A stretch of 5,415 nucleotides of DNA, from positions 1-5,415 of the forward strand of contig JAJRVB010000062.1 of assembly GCA_024277515.1 (NCBI GenBank), read 5' to 3'. The notes below the pieces were generated by a model, which was given only the letters and a program-made list of their open reading frames with translations, had not been told where the DNA came from and ran no database searches. Position 1 is the stretch's first letter; every line of letters starts with the position of its first letter. This document shows, in pieces, positions 1-4,923 of the stretch. This stretch comes from Nitrospirota bacterium (GTDB lineage Bacteria > Nitrospirota > Thermodesulfovibrionia > UBA6902). Position numbers and translations under genes: made by a program.

Positions 1-678
1 GACCTTCTCAACGGATTTCACCCGGCATACATTCTTGTGGAAATAAACGTTATAACAGAACCCGCACTTATGGGGGCACCCCCGTGATGACTCATACCCG
101 ATATTTTCGAGGGTGTCCTCAGACCTCCGTACATATTCAAGCAGGATCTCCTTCCCCTTGCCGTCATACGGAAAAGGGAGGTCTTCAATATCAAGAAAGT
201 CACTCTCCTCATTCATGACAATTTCTTCCCCGCGCTTCCAGCCGAGTCCATGAATATCTCCGTACTCTTTCGTGCTGTCCTGGATTGCATGGACCAGTTC
301 GAGCAGGGTCTGCTCTCCCTCGCCCTTGACGACAAAATCAACCAGCCTGGATTCGAGCGTCTGTTCCGCCATCATGGACGGATGCGTACCGCCCCAGACG
401 ATTGGGATGTCCGGATTTATGAAGCGTACAATTTCCGCCAGGCTGAGGGTGTTTTTTATCTGAAAACAGGTCATTGTGGAAAGGCCGACAAGGACCGGCT
501 TTCTCTTGACAAGGTCATAAAAGTGTTCCTTTTTGTGTATCCTCTCATCAAAATATTCAACATCAATGCCGTGCTTCTCAAGGTATGCACCCAGAGAAAG
601 TACGGCAAGCGGAGTCCACGCGTGGTAGGGAAACGGACTCGCATTTGCATAGCCCAGTACAACAAGATCATTTTTCAT
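1..678 (-). CDS. B12-binding domain radical SAM protein (partial, N-terminal 226 residues)
   Basis: The frame is open from an ATG at 678 to the left edge, so the C-terminus is missing. Residues about 1-135 read as a cobalamin-binding Rossmann-like domain, with the segments PLAVLSLGAYLEKHG (23-37), VWGGTHPSMM (94-103) and VVKGEGEQTLLEL (116-128). No DxHxxG cobalamin-ligand motif is visible, as is common in B12-radical SAM proteins. A linker (LPFPYDGKGKEI, 167-178) leads to the radical SAM cluster motif CxxxCxxC at C201, C205 and C208, which binds the 4Fe-4S cluster that cleaves S-adenosylmethionine. Members methylate or rearrange lipids, cofactors, antibiotics and other substrates; the substrate cannot be told here. 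The gene follows the GT2 stop by 18 nt, with an AGAGGA ribosome-binding site about 10 nt before the ATG, so the two are probably co-transcribed and may act on the same surface molecule (inference). Confidence 0.93.
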   Translation of the reverse strand, partial: MKNDLVVLGYANASPFPYHAWTPLAVLSLGAYLEKHGIDVEYFDERIHKKEHFYDLVKRKPVLVGLSTMTCFQIKNTLSLAEIVRFINPDIPIVWGGTHPSMMAEQTLESRLVDFVVKGEGEQTLLELVHAIQDSTKEYGDIHGLGWKRGEEIVMNEESDFLDIEDLPFPYDGKGKEILLEYVRRSEDTLENIGYESSRGCPHKCGFCYNVYFHKNVCRVKSVEKV

Positions 679-696
679 GTAAATTCAGTCCTCTTC

Positions 697-1674
697 TCAG
701 GCCGCTTCCTTTTTAGAGAAAGGGTATGTTATTAATCCATAGATTGACGCAATTATTATGTCTATCCCAAGCACATAATTCAGGAACAGGGCCTTTATCG
801 AAAAAAGCAACCCCGCCTCTTTACGCATAAAATTCCACCATCTTATATTAAAAAAAAGAAACATTGCCAGGAGTAATACAAAGAGAGTCCCCGCAGCCGC
901 TGTAAAAGGCACAAAAAACAGGGTCACAAAACTCAGGAACGCGCAGACAGCGGCAATACCGTTGCTCGGCGCAGTCGGCCCTGCATTGTCAAACTGCCTG
1001 TCTTTCAGGAACAGGTGGAGCCACATGACCGCCCGCTTGAAATAGTTTCTCACCGCCTCCCCGACATTATTTACAAACTGATGCCTGACAAGCATGTCCG
1101 GGTTGAGCATAATAGTGTCTATCCTGATAATCCTCCTTGCAAGTTCAAAGTCTTCGACATCAGCGCCCCTGTAAGATTCATCATATCCGCCTGCCCTGAG
1201 AAAGAGCTCCTTTTTTATTGCCCCGCACCTGGGCGCAAAAACACTCACTTTATTCCCCCGGGCTCCGAGGAGGTGTATATATTCAAACATTGCCATATAT
1301 TTCGGCACAAATCCGTGATTCAGGGGCTCTGTGGCGCATACACCTATTACACAACTTGCCCCGGATTTTTTTTCAAAATAGTCCTTCACTTCCCGAACAG
1401 TCCCGTCAAGGACAATAACATCCGAATCAAGGAAAAATATGATGTCCCCCTTTGCCTCCTTCACACCCCTGTTCCGCGCCCTGGCAGGGCCTCCATTTTT
1501 TTCCATCCGTATGACCCTGACCGGATATTGGCGGACGACTTCAACAGTATTGTCGGTCGAACAGTCATCAACGATAATGACTTCCATATCTTCCACTTCC
1601 TGATTGAAAATGGAGAAGAGCAGGTTCGGCATGAATCTGGATGCATTGTATGTAGGAATGACAATCGAGATCAT
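697..1674 (-). CDS. GT2-family glycosyltransferase with C-terminal membrane segments
   Basis: This 325-residue protein starts with the classic GT-A fold signature ISIVIPTYNASRF and continues with VIIVDDCSTDNT (32-43), which binds the nucleotide sugar. The GGPARARNRGV segment (61-71) follows. The metal-binding D-x-D-type motif is FLDSDV (D83 and D85), and VEDFEL (E174, D175) is the likely general-base region. From about residue 239 the chain is hydrophobic, with two or three membrane segments (about 239-278 and 288-316) and a basic tail, so the catalytic domain probably sits on the cytoplasmic face of the inner membrane. The family transfers sugars from NDP-sugars to lipids, polysaccharides or proteins; donor and acceptor are unknown here. 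The ATG at 1674 gives a full GT2 N-terminus, but no clear ribosome-binding site precedes it. It leads an apparent operon with the B12-radical SAM gene. A 224-codon antisense frame across it (1015-1689) is judged a shadow. Confidence 0.94.
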   Translation of the reverse strand: MISIVIPTYNASRFMPNLLFSIFNQEVEDMEVIIVDDCSTDNTVEVVRQYPVRVIRMEKNGGPARARNRGVKEAKGDIIFFLDSDVIVLDGTVREVKDYFEKKSGASCVIGVCATEPLNHGFVPKYMAMFEYIHLLGARGNKVSVFAPRCGAIKKELFLRAGGYDESYRGADVEDFELARRIIRIDTIMLNPDMLVRHQFVNNVGEAVRNYFKRAVMWLHLFLKDRQFDNAGPTAPSNGIAAVCAFLSFVTLFFVPFTAAAGTLFVLLLAMFLFFNIRWWNFMRKEAGLLFSIKALFLNYVLGIDIIIASIYGLITYPFSKKEAA

Positions 1675-1682
1675 CTGTTTAG

Positions 1683-1712
1683 AGTATAAAAGTTATACAT
1701 GTTGAAAATCAA
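1683..1712 (-). promoter_or_regulatory. Candidate promoter directly before the GT2 gene (possibly leaderless)
   Basis: Read on the minus strand, TTGATT (1712-1707) and TATACT (1688-1683) are separated by 18 nt. The -10-like hexamer ends only 8 nt before the ATG at 1674, and no Shine-Dalgarno sequence is seen there. If real, transcription would start at or next to the start codon. Hexamer matches in AT-rich DNA arise often by chance, so support is weak. Confidence 0.25.
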
Positions 1713-1758
1713 TTTAACGGCCCGCCCGGGATAAAGATAAAGCGCTAAAAATCAATGT

Positions 1759-1786
1759 CTTATAATATTGTCGGCCTTTACAGCAA
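1759..1786 (-). promoter_or_regulatory. Alternative candidate promoter for the GT2/radical SAM operon
   Basis: On the minus strand TTGCTG (1786-1781) and TATAAG (1764-1759) are spaced by 16 nt. The -10 box matches five of six consensus bases and the -35 box only three. It would give a leader of about 75-80 nt before the GT2 start. It competes with the closer candidate at 1683-1712, and the sequence does not decide between them. Confidence 0.25.
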
Positions 1787-1815
1787 AATCTTTAACCAGA
1801 TAAAAAGCATATGGC

Positions 1816-1835
1816 CACGGATAAACACTGATACA
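1816..1835. repeat. Short CACGGA/CACTGA 10-nt repeat (two units)
   Basis: Two consecutive 10-nt units, CACGGATAAA and CACTGATACA, lie in the intergenic region between the hydrolase and GT2 genes. The stretch 1816-1832 matches 4421-4437, inside the array of the four-helix-bundle gene, at 13 of 17 positions with the same 10-nt spacing of CACGGA and CACTGA. It is therefore probably a small or decayed copy of the same interspersed repeat family. The motif resembles CACGGATNAACACNGAT-type repeats known from many environmental bacterial genomes (recalled, not searched). Confidence 0.5.
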
Positions 1836-1881
1836 ACATAAACATATGAATTGTCTGTAACTAAATAAAAAACAGCGTTAA

Positions 1882-2892
1882 TCAGAGCCGGTCGAGCAGT
1901 TCAAGCACAGTACTGATCACCTTCCTGTTCCACGTAATGGATATATGATTCGCATATAGATTATAATGGCGCTCCGCCCAGGGCAGGACCGCACTTTTTA
2001 CCGTAACCATAACATCACCCCTGCCCGCTATAATTTCATCCGGCACAAGAGATGCGGGAATGATTTTTATCATTGAGTCGGGGATGACCATGACAGGTTT
2101 GGCACGCATTCTTCGAGCCTCCTGTTTCCACTTATACACACTTACCAGCTCTGTCTTTCTTCCGCCGAACGAAAGATATGAAATCCCGCTGACCGCGGTA
2201 TCTCCCAGGTTCTTAAAAAAGTCGGATCCGGGCATGAGTTCTTTCAGTGCGGTCCCCTCTATGAGATCACCAATGCTCTTCATAACATTGGATATTGTCC
2301 CGTGCGTATGCCCGGGAAGAATGCCCTTTATAAACACAGACAGAGGAGATAAATGCCTGCCTATCAGTGACAGGGAACTGCCTTTGTGAGGAGTGGAAAG
2401 TGTAATCAATGCCTTTATGTTGGGACGTTTTTTCTCCATGAACTTTCTTGCGATCAGGCCTCCCCTGCTATGGCAGACAAGGGCAATATTTTTTCCGGGG
2501 AAGACCCGCGATGTAAGCCCTGAAATCTCCTGAAGTTCCTCAACCGCAGCCCCGATCGGCCCGACAGGCCGTCTCTGGCTCCAGCACACAAGATTATAGC
2601 CCCTCTCCATAAGGACCGACCAGAGGTTATTGATTTTCTTCGGTATCTGTCCGATAGTAATCTGCTTCCGCAAAAAAGCCCGTGCCTTCTGTACATCTCT
2701 GCCGGCTGCAGATAAAACAGCTTCTTCAGGCCGGGGCCGCCTCGCGGCAAATACCTTCATGGGAATGCTTTTGCCAAATATCCTTGTCTCAAGGGGATCA
2801 AGCCAGAAATGCCTGTCCATGCCCAGGCCGTGAATAAAAATGACAACCGGCCTGTCAGGGCTGCCCTTATGGATGGTGATATCAAGGTTCAT
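1882..2892 (-). CDS. Alpha/beta-hydrolase, lipase/PGAP1-like
   Basis: This 336-residue protein has the order of an alpha/beta-hydrolase. The oxyanion strand VVIFIHGLGMD (16-26) comes first. The nucleophile elbow ALVCHSRGGLIARKF (137-151) has S142 as the likely nucleophile, and the next strand is ALITLSTPHKGS (161-172). The probable acid is D293 in GRGDVMVTVKSA, and the probable catalytic histidine is H316 in ANHISI. The elbow is C-H-S-R-G, so Cys replaces the first Gly of GxSxG. STPHKGS is typical of lipases and PGAP1-like esterases, which hydrolyse ester bonds in lipids; the substrate is unknown. No signal peptide or membrane segment is visible, so it is probably cytosolic. A region of about 60 residues (45-105) between the first strand and the core is rich in Arg and Lys and may form a lid. 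The ATG at 2892 is the only reasonable start because a stop lies about ten codons upstream, but no ribosome-binding site precedes it and repeat DNA begins within 10 nt. Confidence 0.9.
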   Translation of the reverse strand: MNLDITIHKGSPDRPVVIFIHGLGMDRHFWLDPLETRIFGKSIPMKVFAARRPRPEEAVLSAAGRDVQKARAFLRKQITIGQIPKKINNLWSVLMERGYNLVCWSQRRPVGPIGAAVEELQEISGLTSRVFPGKNIALVCHSRGGLIARKFMEKKRPNIKALITLSTPHKGSSLSLIGRHLSPLSVFIKGILPGHTHGTISNVMKSIGDLIEGTALKELMPGSDFFKNLGDTAVSGISYLSFGGRKTELVSVYKWKQEARRMRAKPVMVIPDSMIKIIPASLVPDEIIAGRGDVMVTVKSAVLPWAERHYNLYANHISITWNRKVISTVLELLDRL

Positions 2893-2901
2893 ACCAGGAA
2901 A

Positions 2902-2968
2902 AGTAGACAGTAGTCAGTAGAAAGTAGTACGGGTTATTATTAAATCTTTTCCCTGACTACTGTCTACT
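2902..2968. repeat. Perfect 16-bp inverted repeat between hydrolase and dCMP deaminase genes
   Basis: The left arm AGTAGACAGTAGTCAG (2902-2917) is the exact reverse complement of the right arm CTGACTACTGTCTACT (2953-2968), with a 35-nt AT-rich centre. In RNA it could form a strong stem. There is no T-tract, so it is not a standard intrinsic terminator. It lies in the 108-nt gap after the dCMP deaminase stop and almost touches the hydrolase start at 2892. Confidence 0.85.
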
Positions 2969-2996
2969 GTTTCTTGTCTCCTGACTACTGTTTCTT
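2953..2996. repeat. Direct repeats of CTGACTACTG...TTTCTT
   Basis: CTGACTACTG, followed by TCTACTG and then TTTCTT, runs from 2953 to 2975. CTGACTACTGTTTCTT recurs at 2981-2996. Both contain the unit CTGACTACTG, and either copy could pair with the opposite arm at 2908-2917, giving alternative hairpins. This is low-complexity interspersed repeat DNA of the CTACTG type, with no coding potential seen. Confidence 0.75.
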
Positions 2997-3001
2997 ATGG
3001 A

Positions 3002-3433
3002 TCAGACGGTTATTTTCTCCAGAGTCCCGTCCTTGTTCAGATACACCACGTCCATGATCTGCGAATTCCTGATCATGCGGTCGCAAAGCTTGCAGGGCCT
3101 GCCTGCAGCATAGGTCCCGTCCTCCTCAAAACCTGCAATATATATAGTGGCCCCCTTCATCCTGTCAGGAGGACCATTAATGATAGCGTTCTGTTCAGCA
3201 TGGACAGCCTCACACAACTCATATCGTTCACCTGAGGGGACATTCAGTTCCTTTCTGGTGCAGCGCTTAAGGTCAATACAGTTATCGATTCCCCTGGGCG
3301 ATCCATTGTATCCCGTACTGATGATCACCCTGTCCTTGACTATGACCGCGCCGTATTTCCTGCGCATACAGGTGGCCCGTGATGATACCACCTTTGCAAT
3401 CTCTATAAAATACTCATCCCACTCGGGTCTCAT
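3002..3433 (-). CDS. comEB: dCMP deaminase (ComEB-type cytidine/deoxycytidylate deaminase)
   Basis: The enzyme deaminates dCMP to dUMP, the substrate of thymidylate synthase, in the cytosol. The 143-residue chain carries the family's zinc site: HAE at 78-80, where H78 is a ligand and E80 the proton shuttle, and PCKLC at 113-117, where C114 and C117 are ligands. The segments RRKYGAVIVKD (24-34), STGYNGSPRG (39-48) and ERYELCEAVHAEQNAI (69-84) are characteristic of deoxycytidylate deaminases rather than of tRNA adenosine or riboflavin-type deaminases. Extra cysteines at 22, 52, 58 and 74 may hold a second zinc, as in phage T4 dCMP deaminase. The length is normal for short family members. The ATG at 3433 has a strong ribosome-binding site (GTGAGGGG, about 4 nt upstream). 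It lies 92 nt after rlpA on the same strand and may share its transcript. Confidence 0.93.
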   Translation of the reverse strand: MRPEWDEYFIEIAKVVSSRATCMRRKYGAVIVKDRVIISTGYNGSPRGIDNCIDLKRCTRKELNVPSGERYELCEAVHAEQNAIINGPPDRMKGATIYIAGFEEDGTYAAGRPCKLCDRMIRNSQIMDVVYLNKDGTLEKITV

Positions 3434-3525
3434 AAGCCCCTCACCATATGCAAAGAATTCTTCATACCGGCGATGTTTATCTCCTGTTTCATGAATACAG
3501 TCACATCCTGCGCCGCGTGATTTTA

Positions 3526-4179
3526 TTACTCAGCTTTCACTATCAATGTCCGGTACCCTTCATCAGCGAGTTTTTCCGCCATTGAATAGGCATCATCATA
3601 ACTGCTGAACTCCCCAATTCTCACCCTGTAGTGCTTTTTACGTTTTATCATAACAGATGTCAGAGAAACATCTTCATATGTATATGCCAGTCCCTTTTTG
3701 AGTCTCAGGGCATTTGCACGCTGCGTAAATGATCCCACCTGGATAGTGTATGAAGCAGGCGCCCCGGGCTGGACAAAGGGGATCCTCCTGACATAACGCA
3801 TGTCCCTCTCGAGAAATTCGACCCTCACCCGTCCAACGCCCTTTTCCACCAGACCGATCTCCCTTGCCGCCCCGTACGAAAGGTCAAGGTCGCGTCCCCG
3901 GATAAAGGGGCCCCTGTCATTTACTATGACCACGACTGATTTCCCTGTATCCGGATTAGTGACCCTGAGTTTTGTGCCGAACTTCATGGTCTTGTGCGCG
4001 GCAGATAGGCCGTACATATCATATCTCTCCCCTGATGACGTAGGCCTGCCATGAAACTTCTCCCCGTACCAAGAGGCCGTCAGATAAGTTGCTCCACGTT
4101 CATATTTGTAACGGGATGTAGGGGCGGAGGAACAGGACACGACAAACATCAGGGCGATTATTATAACGAGATTTCTCAT
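3526..4179 (-). CDS. rlpA: RlpA-like lipoprotein with DPBB and SPOR domains
   Basis: With the ATG at 4179 the protein has 217 residues. A short hydrophobic signal peptide ends in the lipobox VVSC, with C16 the lipidated residue. Serine at +2 points to the outer membrane. Residues about 33-123 form the double-psi beta-barrel of RlpA: TASWYGEKFHGRPTSSGERYD at the start, AAHKT (61-65), FGTKLRVTN, then the conserved VNDRGPF (86-92) and RDLDLS. The conserved Glu of SGE (E51) and Asp of NDRG (D88) are the likely catalytic residues, because some RlpA proteins are lytic transglycosylases that cut peptide-free glycan strands. Residues 144-216 are a SPOR domain (SYTIQVGSFTQRANA), which binds denuded septal peptidoglycan. 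Two in-frame TTG codons precede the ATG (4182, 4185), and a TAG stop lies just upstream. No ribosome-binding site is apparent. The four-helix-bundle gene ends 69 nt upstream. Confidence 0.93.
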   Translation of the reverse strand: MRNLVIIIALMFVVSCSSAPTSRYKYERGATYLTASWYGEKFHGRPTSSGERYDMYGLSAAHKTMKFGTKLRVTNPDTGKSVVVIVNDRGPFIRGRDLDLSYGAAREIGLVEKGVGRVRVEFLERDMRYVRRIPFVQPGAPASYTIQVGSFTQRANALRLKKGLAYTYEDVSLTSVMIKRKKHYRVRIGEFSSYDDAYSMAEKLADEGYRTLIVKAE

Positions 4180-4248
4180 CAACAACTATAATAACCGAAG
4201 GGCCGCCTGTATTTCCTGTCAAATACTTTGGCTCTGATTTTTTATTCA

Positions 4249-4923
4249 TTATTGATTTCTCCTGCGGGCAGTCCTCACCTTGTAAAGCCGTTCGGTAAAC
4301 CCGCCCTCATTTTCAAAGTCCTTTACCTGAGCTGCAATCTGCCGGTCGAGGAAATAGCAGCACAGATTGAGAAGAGATAATGCCGCGTTGGCTGCAAGCG
4401 CTGAGGTGTCCACAGACTCACACGGACTATCACTGACCGACACGGACAAATTGCGCCGGTCCGTGTTGGTCCGTGTGTCTGTGGCAGTCCTTGTCAGTCT
4501 GTGTCCGTCCGTGTTCTTTTCCTCCTCAACCCAAGACCGCACATCATCCAGCGTTTTACACCGCCTAGCCTTAAACCGCTTCAACACCGGATGCCCCGGC
4601 TCAAACTCCGGCAGTCCCCTCTGCCGCAGAAAATCCTCATAATCAAGCTTCAGTTCTTCCAGGCTGGCCCGCGCCACATTAGTAAGCTTGATCTCGAATT
4701 TTTTAGATGTCCCCGAAGCCTGAGAACCCTCAGCAATATTCTGTACCCCGCTGCGCGCCGCCTGCACCATCTGATCATGAGTCCGGCTGCGCTTATTAAT
4801 GTACAACTCACAAAACCGCACCGTCACATCGTAAACCAGCTGTGCAACCTGAAAACTCTTCAGTTTACGGTAACCACCGTGCTTTGGAATTAAATCATTG
4901 TTATTGCGTCCTTCGTTTCTCAT
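4249..4923 (-). CDS. Four-helix-bundle (23S IVS-type) protein with C-terminal suffix domain, carrying an in-frame repeat insertion
   Basis: The 224 residues split into three parts. Residues about 10-135 (KLKSFQVAQLVYDVTVRF, then DQMVQAARSGVQNIAEGSQAS, then KLTNVARASLEELKLDYEDFL) match the four-helix-bundle family of proteins found in 23S rRNA intervening sequences and related to Avd of diversity-generating retroelements. Residues about 137-174 are low complexity, rich in Thr, Asp, Arg and Ser, and encoded by degenerate 10-nt repeats. Residues about 175-224 (ALAANAALSLLNLCCYFLDRQ, then EGGFTERLYKVR) match what I recall as the four helix bundle suffix domain. Because both flanks are intact and in frame, the gene is probably functional despite the insertion. 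The family's biochemical role is unknown; relatives form basic oligomers thought to bind nucleic acid. The ATG overlaps the rhuM stop as ATGA, suggesting translational coupling. Confidence 0.88.
   Translation of the reverse strand: MRNEGRNNNDLIPKHGGYRKLKSFQVAQLVYDVTVRFCELYINKRSRTHDQMVQAARSGVQNIAEGSQASGTSKKFEIKLTNVARASLEELKLDYEDFLRQRGLPEFEPGHPVLKRFKARRCKTLDDVRSWVEEEKNTDGHRLTRTATDTRTNTDRRNLSVSVSDSPCESVDTSALAANAALSLLNLCCYFLDRQIAAQVKDFENEGGFTERLYKVRTARRRNQ
4410..4516. repeat. Inverted array of degenerate 10-nt CACGGAC-type repeats inside the four-helix-bundle gene
   Basis: On the plus strand, 4410-4447 holds units such as CACACGGACT, ATCACTGACC and GACACGGACA. From 4459 to about 4516 the same motif appears in reverse complement (GTCCGTG), roughly six units of 10 nt. 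The two halves form an imperfect palindrome. GACCGACACGGAC (4435-4447) pairs with GTCCGTGTTGGTC (4459-4471) at 12 of 13 positions around an 11-nt loop. Outside that, CCACAGAC and ACACGGAC (4410-4427) pair with GTCCGTGTGTCTGTGG (4469-4484), apart from a 2-nt bulge. The array is read through in frame and encodes the linker at residues 137-174. Confidence 0.85.

Noticed and set aside
250..735. Plus-strand frame of 161 codons
   Set aside because: It is antisense to the B12-radical SAM gene, whose frame is continuous from 678 to the edge with a correct CxxxCxxC motif.
1015..1689. Plus-strand frame of 224 codons
   Set aside because: It lies fully antisense to the GT2 gene, which has unmistakable family motifs. 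The antisense product has no recognisable domain and is rich in residues expected from reverse reading.
1861..1900. Intrinsic terminator after the hydrolase gene
   Set aside because: A run of six T follows the stop on the minus strand, but I could not find a convincing GC-rich stem directly before it.
2902..2968. Intrinsic terminator of the dCMP deaminase gene
   Set aside because: The stem is strong, but the 35-nt loop is long, the arms are not GC-rich and no T-tract follows on the minus strand.
4188..4223. Consensus promoter TTGACA before rlpA
   Set aside because: The TTGACA is 24 nt from the only good -10-like hexamer, and at the normal 17-nt distance the sequence is CTTCGG.
4410..4516. 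CRISPR array
   Set aside because: The units are only about 10 nt, degenerate, contiguous without spacers and present in both orientations, all unlike CRISPR.
4367..4893. Plus-strand frames of 91 and 130 codons over the four-helix-bundle gene
   Set aside because: They are shadows. The minus-strand protein has two recognisable domains, and the plus-strand products have none.
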